From NCBI GenBank assembly GCA_049322335.1, contig JBMORL010000081.1, positions 1 to 64,000 of the forward strand: DNA of 64,000 bases. Reading direction: 5' to 3'. The stretch comes from JBMORL01 sp049322335 (GTDB taxonomy: Bacteria; Bacteroidota; Bacteroidia; Flavobacteriales_D; UBA2798). A model generated the notes under the pieces. The model saw only the letters and a program-made list of their open reading frames with translations, made no database searches and was not told where the DNA came from. Shown here in pieces: positions 26,586 through 34,500 of the stretch. A program made the position numbers and the translations under genes. Every line of letters starts with the position of its first letter. Position 1 is the first letter of the stretch.

Positions 26586-27464
26586 TTAATTCCTTTTATC
26601 GATTCCCCAGGTTAATTTGTTTCGGATAGTGGTGAAAAAATCCTGGTTTTCCAGCCGGATAAGCTTTACTTTAAAGTCGGTTTTTGTGATAACCAGTTCG
26701 CTCTCAGCTTCGATGGTTTCGCTGCGGGAATCGAGAGAAACGAAATAACTTTTGCTACGTCCCTCCACTTTCAGCCTGATAACGGATGAATCGGGAACTA
26801 CAACGGGCCTTACGTTGAGGTTGTGAGGTGCAATTGGGGTGATAATAAAATTTCCTGATCCGGGTACCACAATAGGGCCTCCGCAGCTAAGAGAATAAGC
26901 AGTGGAGCCGGTTGGTGTGGATACAATAAGCCCGTCTGCCCAATAAGAGTTGAGGTAGTTATCGTCAATATAAGCGTGAATGGTCATCATCGATCCGGAA
27001 TCTTTCCGGTGAAGAGTAAGCTCATTCAATCCGAAGTTGGCTGTTCCAAACATTTTCTTTTCTGTTTCCACCTTCAATAAAACCCGTTCTTCAATAGTGT
27101 ATTTTTTCTGGTACAATGATTCAATAGCCTGTACGATTTCATTCTTTGAGACGTTGGACAAAAAGCCCAGCCGGCCTGTATTGATTCCCAGCAAAGGAAT
27201 TCCCGAGTTGCGGATCAGTGTGATGGTATCGAGCATTGAGCCATCGCCACCAATGCTGATTAAAACATCTGCTTTGCCGGCAATTTCGCTGTGTTTTGAG
27301 AATAATTCTGAGGGGGAAGAAATTTTTACCCGGGGACGCAGGTAGGAATAAAACGCTTCGTAAATAAACAGTTTTGCATTTCGTTTGCCGATCTCGTCAA
27401 AAAATTCCTGGATGGAGGAGATAAAACTATCGTGAAAAGAGCGGCCGTATACTGCAATATTCAT
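26586..27464 (-). CDS. nadK: NAD kinase
   Basis: A 292-residue NAD kinase, which phosphorylates NAD to NADP in the cytoplasm. The key motifs are SIGGDGSMLDT (Gly72-Gly-Asp-Gly75), LGINTGRLGFLS, the NE pair at 147-148 and TPTGSTAYSLSCGGP (183-197). Length is normal. It starts 3 nt after the upstream Omp85-like gene, so it is in the CBS - Omp85-like - nadK transcript. Confidence 0.97.
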   Translation of the reverse strand: MNIAVYGRSFHDSFISSIQEFFDEIGKRNAKLFIYEAFYSYLRPRVKISSPSELFSKHSEIAGKADVLISIGGDGSMLDTITLIRNSGIPLLGINTGRLGFLSNVSKNEIVQAIESLYQKKYTIEERVLLKVETEKKMFGTANFGLNELTLHRKDSGSMMTIHAYIDDNYLNSYWADGLIVSTPTGSTAYSLSCGGPIVVPGSGNFIITPIAPHNLNVRPVVVPDSSVIRLKVEGRSKSYFVSLDSRSETIEAESELVITKTDFKVKLIRLENQDFFTTIRNKLTWGIDKRN

Positions 27465-27467
27465 ACT

Positions 27468-28850
27468 TCAGACGGGTTTAATAAAGTGCAGGAAAAATCC
27501 GTGTTCCCATTGTTTGTTCAATGAATATTCAAATCTAATAACTTTATCGTAAAACGACACAAAATCAATCCCTATTCCTGTGCCGTAGATCAGTTCGTTG
27601 GAGAGCGGATTTTTTTCTGCATAACGCCCATCGTAAACATAACCCGCATCCATATACAGGTTTAGGTAAAATGCATAATGGATTTTGGCAAAATTGGTTT
27701 TGGATAAAAATTCAGGTCCATGCACCCGGGGTTTCACCAGGTTGAATTTAAGATTGGACTTAAACAGGCCGTAGTGTTGCCCGTCTATCACATAATACTC
27801 ATATCCCCTTACAAAACCAGAGTAGCCCAACCCTTCCTGGAAATAATAGGGAATATCTTTGGTGAGTGTGAATTTGGTTTTGATAAGAGAAGCCAGGAAC
27901 ATTCTCTCTGATAACCGGAAATATTCGCTGTGAGAAAGGCTGGTGGTCATCACATGAAATTTTTTGCTGATAATTCCCAGCCCGTTATTGATAAAATCGC
28001 ATTGGGTGAAATGCCCTTCCAGCGGATAGCCTTTATTGTCGCGCTTGTCGTGTTTAAATGAATAGATAAAACTTAGAAAATTCATGTGTGCTTTGTTCTG
28101 ATAGAAATAGTCGCCCTGCATTTTGGTGATGGTATCAAGAATATGGTTGCTGTTGTATTTTAATTCGAAAAAATGGGTGGAATAAAGTTTTCTGCGAAGG
28201 GTGGTATTGAGTTTTACCAGTAATTCATCACGTGAGTTTCCTGTAGTGCCGGTATAAAAAAGCCGCTTGTTGTTTTCCGTGCCAATAGTCACCTCGTTGT
28301 TTTGTTTGTATCCTACCCAGATTCCCGCACCGATGTTTTGTTTTTTGGTGATCCAGGGAATCCGGTAAAGAAACCCGAATTCTTTCGAATAGCCCAGCTG
28401 CGTTATAAAGGCGAGGTCTTCATTCCTTCCCCTGAAATTTTTTTTCAGCACAAAAAACCCCCAGTTGGTTCGCGTAAAATCCCTGTTGAGCCACCACGTA
28501 TTAAAATTGGGATCGGCAAACTGGAAAATGGGAGTAGGAATAAGATAAATCCGTTCGGTAACGTGAATATGAATATCATTGTAAACAGAGTCAACGGGAA
28601 GTTTTTCTATCTCCACATAGTTAAACAACATGGTGTTTACCAGGTTGGAACGGGAACGCTCAATAGCTTCATCCAATGCGGCAGCGCTGAGCGTGTCTCC
28701 CGGCTGAAAGGAAAGTTCGCGGAGAATAATATTTTCTTTGGTTTTCCGGTTACCGGTTATGTTTATCCGGCCGGCAATTTTTATATCCTGCGCAAACCCG
28801 GAAAGCGTTAGCAAAACAAAAAAAATGGCGGCTATATTTTTGAATGCCAT
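27468..28850 (-). CDS. Omp85/BamA-TamA-type outer-membrane protein with one POTRA
   Basis: A 460-residue protein with signal peptide (to about residue 20), one POTRA-like domain (about 23-100, INITGNRKTKENIILRELSF) and an Omp85 barrel (about 110-460) with GYPLEGHF and GYSGFVRGYEYYVIDGQHYG. It is far shorter than BamA, resembling short TamA-like or D15 proteins of Bacteroidota. Cargo is unknown. It lies 5 nt after the CBS gene and 3 nt before nadK. Confidence 0.85.
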   Translation of the reverse strand: MAFKNIAAIFFVLLTLSGFAQDIKIAGRINITGNRKTKENIILRELSFQPGDTLSAAALDEAIERSRSNLVNTMLFNYVEIEKLPVDSVYNDIHIHVTERIYLIPTPIFQFADPNFNTWWLNRDFTRTNWGFFVLKKNFRGRNEDLAFITQLGYSKEFGFLYRIPWITKKQNIGAGIWVGYKQNNEVTIGTENNKRLFYTGTTGNSRDELLVKLNTTLRRKLYSTHFFELKYNSNHILDTITKMQGDYFYQNKAHMNFLSFIYSFKHDKRDNKGYPLEGHFTQCDFINNGLGIISKKFHVMTTSLSHSEYFRLSERMFLASLIKTKFTLTKDIPYYFQEGLGYSGFVRGYEYYVIDGQHYGLFKSNLKFNLVKPRVHGPEFLSKTNFAKIHYAFYLNLYMDAGYVYDGRYAEKNPLSNELIYGTGIGIDFVSFYDKVIRFEYSLNKQWEHGFFLHFIKPV

Positions 28851-28855
28851 TACGG

Positions 28856-29527
28856 CTAAAATTTGAGGTACTTCATCAGCGCCTCGTACCTCGATTTGAG
28901 GTCTTCCATATAATTACTGTCAATCTGGAAAGATGATTTGATAAAATATTTATACCGCTGGAAAGTTTGTATGACAGGAGATATGTCGGTTTTATTAATC
29001 TTTACCGTTACGTCCAGTGTTCCGGCTTCAAAATTATTGTTTACAAACACGCTTAGTATCCGCGCATTATTGCTTTCCACAATCTGTGCAATCTGCGAAA
29101 GGGAATAATCGCTCATGCTTACTTCCAGCACCAGTATACTTCCGGGGTCGGTGAAAGCAGAAATGGAAGCGATTTTTTCCATCAGGTGCGTAAGAGAAAT
29201 AGAACCGAGGAATTTTCCTTCATTATCCAGTACCGGTATCACCGAAAGGCGGTTTTCGCTCAGCAACTTCATAGCATCATACACGTGCTGGTTTTCGTTC
29301 ACATGAATGTCATCCAGTTCCAGTTCTTCCAACTGGTCGTGTAATGTTTTTTCGGGCATATTGAGGTCAAGGATATCGGCATCCGAAACCAGTCCCAGGT
29401 ATTTTCCTTCTTCTACTACCGGAAGATGGGCAACTTTAAATTCATCCATCCACTTCAGCGCCTTCATACCGGTATCACTGAGTTTAATGGGGGGTATATT
29501 TTCTGATATGAGTTCCTGTGTCAGCAT
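28856..29527 (-). CDS. CBS-pair domain protein with C-terminal ACT-like region
   Basis: A 223-residue cytoplasmic protein. Two CBS motifs occupy about residues 1-135 (LSDTGMKALKWMDEFKVAHLP, VYDAMKLLSENRLSVIPVLD), and residues 140-210 show a beta-alpha-beta-beta pattern like an ACT domain (ILVLEVSMSDYSLSQIAQIV). CBS pairs bind adenosyl ligands and regulate partners. It begins the nadK transcript, which makes a nucleotide-sensing role plausible but unproven. Confidence 0.86.
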   Translation of the reverse strand: MLTQELISENIPPIKLSDTGMKALKWMDEFKVAHLPVVEEGKYLGLVSDADILDLNMPEKTLHDQLEELELDDIHVNENQHVYDAMKLLSENRLSVIPVLDNEGKFLGSISLTHLMEKIASISAFTDPGSILVLEVSMSDYSLSQIAQIVESNNARILSVFVNNNFEAGTLDVTVKINKTDISPVIQTFQRYKYFIKSSFQIDSNYMEDLKSRYEALMKYLKF

Positions 29528-29565
29528 TTTAAATTCAAAACAACAATCGTGCTACAATTTTACAT

Positions 29566-29573
29566 TAATTTTG
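29566..29573 (+). promoter_or_regulatory. -7 box for pdxJ
   Basis: TAATTTTG, a perfect TAnnTTTG, 38 nt before the pdxJ ATG at 29612. It lies inside the longer open frame, which supports the shorter gene start. Confidence 0.5.
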
Positions 29574-29611
29574 GACTTCCTGAAGAGTTTGCCAAAAGTA
29601 ATAAAAAGCAC

Positions 29612-30328
29612 ATGACCAGGCTGAGCGTTAACATTAATAAAATTGCCACATTACGAAATTCCCGGGGAGGAAACGTTCCTGACGTGATAAGGGCAGCTAT
29701 TGACGCTCAGCGTTTTGGTGCGCAGGGTATAACAGTTCATCCCCGTCCCGATGAGCGGCATATCCGTTATGATGATGTGCGGAAAATCAGGGAAGTGATC
29801 ACCACCGAGTTCAATATCGAAGGAAATCCCCGCGAAAAAAAATTTGTTGACCTTGTACTCGAAGTAAAACCTCACCAGGTGACACTGGTGCCCGATACGC
29901 AGGGACAACTTACTTCCGATCATGGATGGGATACCATTACTCATAGTGATTACCTCAAAGAAATCATTGGAGTATTTAAAGCAGCCGGCATCCGTACTTC
30001 CGTTTTTATTGATGCCAATCCGAAAATGGCCGAAGGAGCCCAAACCATTGGCACCGATCGCGTGGAATTGTACACCGAATCTTATGCGGCAGAATTTACG
30101 AAAAGCAAGGACAGGGCCATTGCTTCTTTTGTTCAAACTGCTAAAATGGCTGGCCAGTTAGGAATTGGCGTTAATGCCGGCCACGATCTGAACCTTGATA
30201 ATCTTGCGTATTTTAAAAAAAACATTCCCGGCCTGCTGGAAGTTTCTATCGGGCATGCGCTTATCAGTGACGCATTATATTTTGGACTGGAAAACTCCAT
30301 TCAGCTTTATCTTCGCCAGCTAAAATGA
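29612..30328 (+). CDS. pdxJ: Pyridoxine 5'-phosphate synthase
   Basis: A 238-residue TIM-barrel enzyme that joins 1-deoxyxylulose 5-phosphate and aminoacetone phosphate to form pyridoxine 5'-phosphate (vitamin B6). Diagnostic segments are LSVNINKIATLRNSRGGN, GITVHPRPDERHIRYDD, FNIEGNPREK, VTLVPDTQGQLTSDHGWD and GVNAGHDLNLDN. The ATG at 29612 gives the usual length. Its stop overlaps the next start by 4 nt (ATGA). Confidence 0.97.
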   Translation: MTRLSVNINKIATLRNSRGGNVPDVIRAAIDAQRFGAQGITVHPRPDERHIRYDDVRKIREVITTEFNIEGNPREKKFVDLVLEVKPHQVTLVPDTQGQLTSDHGWDTITHSDYLKEIIGVFKAAGIRTSVFIDANPKMAEGAQTIGTDRVELYTESYAAEFTKSKDRAIASFVQTAKMAGQLGIGVNAGHDLNLDNLAYFKKNIPGLLEVSIGHALISDALYFGLENSIQLYLRQLK

Positions 30329-31092
30329 CAGTTGATCTTCATTTCCGGAAAATGGGCCAGGGCCAGCCGCTGATCATCCTTCACGGATTGTTTGGTTCAT
30401 CCGATAACTGGCAAACTATCGCTAAAAAACTTTCCGAAAATTTCCTGGTGTATCTTGTGGATCTGCGTGATCATGGCCATTCACCACATACATCAGACAT
30501 CAGTTATCCGCTGATGTGTGATGATCTTCATCAATTGGTAATAAATGAAAATCTTCACGATATCATTCTTTGCGGGCATTCCATGGGTGGAAAAACAGCT
30601 ATGTTTTATACTCAGCGTTTTTCCGAAAAGACAGATAAACTGGTGGTAGTGGATATGGGAACAAAAAAATATCCACCGCATCACCAGCTTATTTTTGACG
30701 CCATTTTTTCCATAAACACCGATGTGATCTCATCGAGAAAGGATGCAGAAGAAATACTGAAGCGAAAAATAGAAGACAATGGTGTTTTGCAATTTTTGCT
30801 CAAAAATCTTTATTGGAAAGAGGAAGGGAAATTAGCCTGGCGCATGAATGTGAAACTATTGTTTGATAAAATGGATAATATACTTGCCCCTGTTCCGCAG
30901 GTGGCTGTTCAAAATGAAACACTTTTTATCAGGGGAGAAAAGTCCAATTACATTACCGATAACGACTGGCCGGGTATACAGGAATTATTTCCGCATTCGC
31001 AACTCGTAACCGTTGCCGGTTCCGGGCACTGGGTGCATGCCGAGGCCCCGGTTGCTTTTTATGAAGCACTCAGTAGCTTTATCATGCATTGA
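30325..31092 (+). CDS. Alpha/beta hydrolase (YbfF-like esterase)
   Basis: A 255-residue alpha/beta hydrolase. The oxyanion region LHGLFGSSDNWQ, the nucleophile elbow GHSMGG (Ser in CGHSMGGKTAMFY), and the terminal GSGHWVHAE with its His form the expected triad; DLRDHGHSP follows the fold pattern. Closest by eye to YbfF-type carboxylesterases. Translationally coupled to pdxJ by a 4-nt overlap. Substrate unknown. Confidence 0.9.
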   Translation: MTVDLHFRKMGQGQPLIILHGLFGSSDNWQTIAKKLSENFLVYLVDLRDHGHSPHTSDISYPLMCDDLHQLVINENLHDIILCGHSMGGKTAMFYTQRFSEKTDKLVVVDMGTKKYPPHHQLIFDAIFSINTDVISSRKDAEEILKRKIEDNGVLQFLLKNLYWKEEGKLAWRMNVKLLFDKMDNILAPVPQVAVQNETLFIRGEKSNYITDNDWPGIQELFPHSQLVTVAGSGHWVHAEAPVAFYEALSSFIMH

Positions 31093-31132
31093 TATTCAGA
31101 TTTTTATTACTTTTAACCATAAAATCGTTACT

Positions 31133-33478
31133 ATGACAAAACGAATATCCCTTTTCATTCTTTTTTTCAGCGCTGCTATTGTGCAGGCACAGGTGCAAAA
31201 ATTATACGATAAGGATGCCTATGATTATGTAACCGCAACCGGAACGCGCACCAATGAAGTGTTTGGGGTGATGAACGCAACCCCGGCTATTGTTTCGGAT
31301 ATAATTTTCTTTTCTTCGGATGCTTCGTTAAATACCGGTTTTGTAAAAATGTATTCCGGAACAGCAACTGATGAGTCGTATGATGTTTCGGGAACTGCAG
31401 ATGGCGGATATATACTATCCGGTACCACAAAATCATTTGTTTCTTCAGGATACGATGCATTTATGATAAGAACCGATATGAACGGAAATATTTCATGGTC
31501 GAAAAAATTCGGATCAGTCAATACTGATATTTTCAAAAGCGGAAAAGAAATTTCAGGGGGTGATTTTATTTTTGCCGGATCATCTGATAAATTCCAGGCA
31601 AATAAAACAGACGTGTTCCTTGTAAGAACCGATATGAATGGTGATACCATTTATACCAAATTCTATCATACTCCCACAGGTTATTCTGAAGCCACTCATG
31701 TAACAGAATTAACTAACGGAGATCTGCTTATAGCAGGAAAAGCAGACACAGCAGCCACCAACAACTCTGGTGCGCTGCTTATGAGAACCGATTCTGCAGG
31801 AAATATAATCTGGACAAGGGTATTTCAGAATCCCGAATATGAAATATTTTATGAAACAGCAACCGATAGCCAGGGAAATATTTATGCGGCCGGAGAATGC
31901 TACGAAAACAACGAAGGAAAAACCCTGCTCATTAAATGTGATGGCAACGGAAATCTTTTGTGGAGTAAAAAATATACCGGCATGCGGCTGGCCAATGCCA
32001 TTTCACTGGTAAATGATACCACTATCATTTTGGCTGGTTATGGTTATGATATTCTTGCCTCGGCCAATCATGCTATGGCTATAAGTGTGGATTCATCCGG
32101 AAACGCAGAATGGTCTTCTCTTTATGGCGGGGCAAGACAAAGTACTTTTTCTGCCTCTGCTGTTTTGCAGAACACTATTTATTTTGGAGGATTACTGGCT
32201 GTAAACCCCGGTGATGATGGGTATATGGTAAAAGCCGATCTGAATGGCAACAGCTTTAATTGTTACCAGGAATACAATACAATTATTGACAGCTTGCGCA
32301 ACGTGGTGGAAATTTATACCAACCCCTGGCAGGATATCAAAAGCGGAATTATTGTTAATGCCGTAAATCCTACAGTGTCCACTCCGGCAGTTACAGAAAC
32401 CAACCTGCAAAATATGTCCCTGTCTTTTACTACTACGGATGTATTTGCTGATGGAAATTGTAATGGCTCGGCAACGGTTAATCCAACTAACGGAACGGCC
32501 CCTTACGTTTTTACGTGGTCGAATCTTCAGAATAGTCAAACCATCAGCGGCCTGTGTGCAGGAAGCTATGTTGTGGAAGTGCGCGATGATTTTGGCTGTT
32601 TGGTGAGCGATACGGTGTGGATCAACATTATCTCTCCCGAAAATCCGATTTGTATGGTAACAGTGGATTCAACATCTACTAAAAATTATATTGTGTGGGA
32701 TAAACCAAATTATGGTTTTATCGATAGTTTTAATGTGTATCGTGATGTGGTTGGAGTATATACTTACATCGGTGCCGTACATTATGATTCGTTGAGCCAG
32801 TATATTGATATGACTGCGGGCGTAGATCCCAATGTGACGTCTTATTTTTATAAAATTACCACGGTGGATTCTCTCGGAAATGAAAGTATACTCAGTGCGC
32901 ATCATAAAACGTTGCATCTCACTACCAGCATTGGCGGCAGCGGTGAACGTAACCTCATCTGGGATGGTTACCAGGGATTCGGATGGGGATTTTATTACCG
33001 GATCATGCGCGACACTATCGGTGCCGGAACTTACAATGTGCTGGATTCTGTGAGCAATGCAGTTTTCACTTACACCGACTGGACAGCTCCCAGCGGAGTA
33101 AGTGTGAGTTATCTTATCGAAATTGTTTACCCGGGCGGATGTACGGCCACGCGTGCTGTAAACCATAACTCCACCCGTTCCAACCGTTCGCAGAGTGGTA
33201 TAACGGGTTCAGGACAAGCGTTATCTCAGCAGGCAGGTTTCACCATTATTCCCAACCCGGCCAGTGAAACCGTTCAGCTGATGTCGGCTTTTTTCGGGAA
33301 AGGCGATGTGAATGTTGAAATCATCAGCAATGACGGAAGAACAGTGATGCAGAAAAAATTCAGCGATAATCACTATTCAAAAGAAATCGATATTTCATCA
33401 CTCGCTCCGGGAGTTTATTTTGTGAGGGTGGTTGGTTCAAAAATAAATAAAATAGAAAAGTTGGTAGTGAGTGAATAG
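31133..33478 (+). CDS. T9SS-secreted propeller-like/SprB-repeat protein (type A sorting domain)
   Basis: A 781-residue secreted protein. Signal peptide MTKRISLFILFFSAAIVQAQ; residues 30-400 contain repeated blades of the form GGYILSGTTKSF and FMIRTDMNGNISWSKKFGS, suggesting a propeller; about 440-510 is a SprB-like repeat (DGNCNGSATVNPTNGTAPYV); 520-700 look like Fn3-type modules; the last 75 residues are a Por secretion tail (IIPNPASETVQL ... SSLAPGVYFVRVV). The cell surface is the likely location. ATG 31133 is used because it starts the signal peptide; the longer frame overlaps the hydrolase. Confidence 0.88.
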   Translation: MTKRISLFILFFSAAIVQAQVQKLYDKDAYDYVTATGTRTNEVFGVMNATPAIVSDIIFFSSDASLNTGFVKMYSGTATDESYDVSGTADGGYILSGTTKSFVSSGYDAFMIRTDMNGNISWSKKFGSVNTDIFKSGKEISGGDFIFAGSSDKFQANKTDVFLVRTDMNGDTIYTKFYHTPTGYSEATHVTELTNGDLLIAGKADTAATNNSGALLMRTDSAGNIIWTRVFQNPEYEIFYETATDSQGNIYAAGECYENNEGKTLLIKCDGNGNLLWSKKYTGMRLANAISLVNDTTIILAGYGYDILASANHAMAISVDSSGNAEWSSLYGGARQSTFSASAVLQNTIYFGGLLAVNPGDDGYMVKADLNGNSFNCYQEYNTIIDSLRNVVEIYTNPWQDIKSGIIVNAVNPTVSTPAVTETNLQNMSLSFTTTDVFADGNCNGSATVNPTNGTAPYVFTWSNLQNSQTISGLCAGSYVVEVRDDFGCLVSDTVWINIISPENPICMVTVDSTSTKNYIVWDKPNYGFIDSFNVYRDVVGVYTYIGAVHYDSLSQYIDMTAGVDPNVTSYFYKITTVDSLGNESILSAHHKTLHLTTSIGGSGERNLIWDGYQGFGWGFYYRIMRDTIGAGTYNVLDSVSNAVFTYTDWTAPSGVSVSYLIEIVYPGGCTATRAVNHNSTRSNRSQSGITGSGQALSQQAGFTIIPNPASETVQLMSAFFGKGDVNVEIISNDGRTVMQKKFSDNHYSKEIDISSLAPGVYFVRVVGSKINKIEKLVVSE

Positions 33479-33509
33479 CGTATAATGATTAAAATAACGT
33501 TATAGTGAG

Positions 33510-34130
33510 ATGAGCGTAAAAAAAAGTGAAATTTTCTTTTTTGTTGTTGATGGGGTTAAGAAGTATCTGGAAATGGAAAATTTCGTTTTCAAAAAACAAG
33601 TTAACGTTTTTTGGATAACATACAGTCATACTTTATTCGCCCTTAAATTCGAGCCTTTTAGATTTAACACGGAGGATAGCTTTCATTTTACAATAGTAGT
33701 AGGATTATATGATCCGGTTTATGCGGATATAGTTTCACAAAATAAAAGATCAAAGAAAATGTGCGATTGCATGGTGACAAAAGATCTGTTTGATTTTGGT
33801 GCCAGGAAGGAGGGGTTTAAGATTAAAAATAATAGTAGTGTAGACGCAATGGTTAACGATGTTGTCCGGGTTTTAGAAAAATATTATATTTCTTTCATCA
33901 GGAAAATGTCAATTCCTATTGAAAAAAGATTGTTTTTAATGAACGGAAAACACGATTTAATATTACAACTTACATATTGCTGTTATCTTTTATTAGATAA
34001 CAAAATTGATATTGCAAGAAAAATATTGGAAGAGAAAAGGTATTTGATAAATGATTATTGGATGAAAAAAATATTTGAGAGTAAGCAGAGTGAATTAAAA
34101 GATTTAATGTCAACTGGAAAGTTAGTTTAA
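33510..34130 (+). CDS. Uncharacterised protein, possibly DUF4304-like
   Basis: A 206-residue cytoplasmic protein without signal peptide. The first 90 residues (FVVDGVKKYLEMENFVFKK, then a WITYSHTLFALKFEPFRF strand pair) faintly recall DUF4304-like proteins, while the C-terminal third (HDLILQLTYCCYLLLDNKID) is helical. It is visibly AT-richer than its neighbours and sits between a T9SS cargo gene and a nested inverted repeat, so a recent arrival is possible. I would not assign a function. Confidence 0.6.
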   Translation: MSVKKSEIFFFVVDGVKKYLEMENFVFKKQVNVFWITYSHTLFALKFEPFRFNTEDSFHFTIVVGLYDPVYADIVSQNKRSKKMCDCMVTKDLFDFGARKEGFKIKNNSSVDAMVNDVVRVLEKYYISFIRKMSIPIEKRLFLMNGKHDLILQLTYCCYLLLDNKIDIARKILEEKRYLINDYWMKKIFESKQSELKDLMSTGKLV

Positions 34131-34250
34131 AAGTGTAAGATGTATTTTAATGATTCAAAGAAAATTAATTTGAATCCTCTCAGAATTCAAATCAGAATTT
34201 TTTCTATTCTGCCGGAAGTAATATCTTATTCGTGTTTAGTTGTCCCGGAA

Positions 34251-34425
34251 AATGCAAGATGCCGCTCCTGACGGAGCTCAATCCCAATGCTAATTTATTG
34301 TCTGCAAAGATGTCGTCCCTGCCGGGACTAATACAATCTCACATTCGAATCCCGTAGGGATGCCATCTTTGTAGTAAAAAACACAAATAAAATCACCAGC
34401 TCCGTCAGGAGCGACATCTTGCATT
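34251..34425. repeat. Nested inverted-repeat element (REP/MITE-like)
   Basis: A 28-nt arm at 34251-34278 is repeated inverted at 34398-34425 with a single mismatch. Inside lies a second imperfect inverted pair at 34305-34327 and 34350-34371 (caaagatg followed by tccct and ggga cores). The whole 175-nt unit is non-coding and could fold into a two-armed structure. It looks like a mobilisable palindromic unit, but no transposase is in the window. Confidence 0.75.
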
Positions 34426-34458
34426 TATGAATCACCCCCCGGCCATAAACAAATAAAA

Positions 34459-34484
34459 AAAACCGGAGATAATTCCCCGGTTTC
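34459..34484 (-). terminator. Intrinsic terminator of the endonuclease I gene
   Basis: Read on the minus strand, AAACCGG ... CCGGTTT forms a 7-bp stem followed by a long T run (A-tract at 34451-34462 on the plus strand). It lies 17 nt after the stop of the minus-strand endonuclease gene. Confidence 0.75.
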
Positions 34485-34500
34485 TTCATAAAAAATTATT

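Noticed and set aside
31013..31132. N-terminal extension of the T9SS protein
   Set aside because: Overlaps the hydrolase gene in another frame; the signal peptide starts at ATG 31133.
34251..34425. CRISPR array
   Set aside because: Only inverted pairs are present; there are no regularly spaced direct repeats with unique spacers anywhere in the window.
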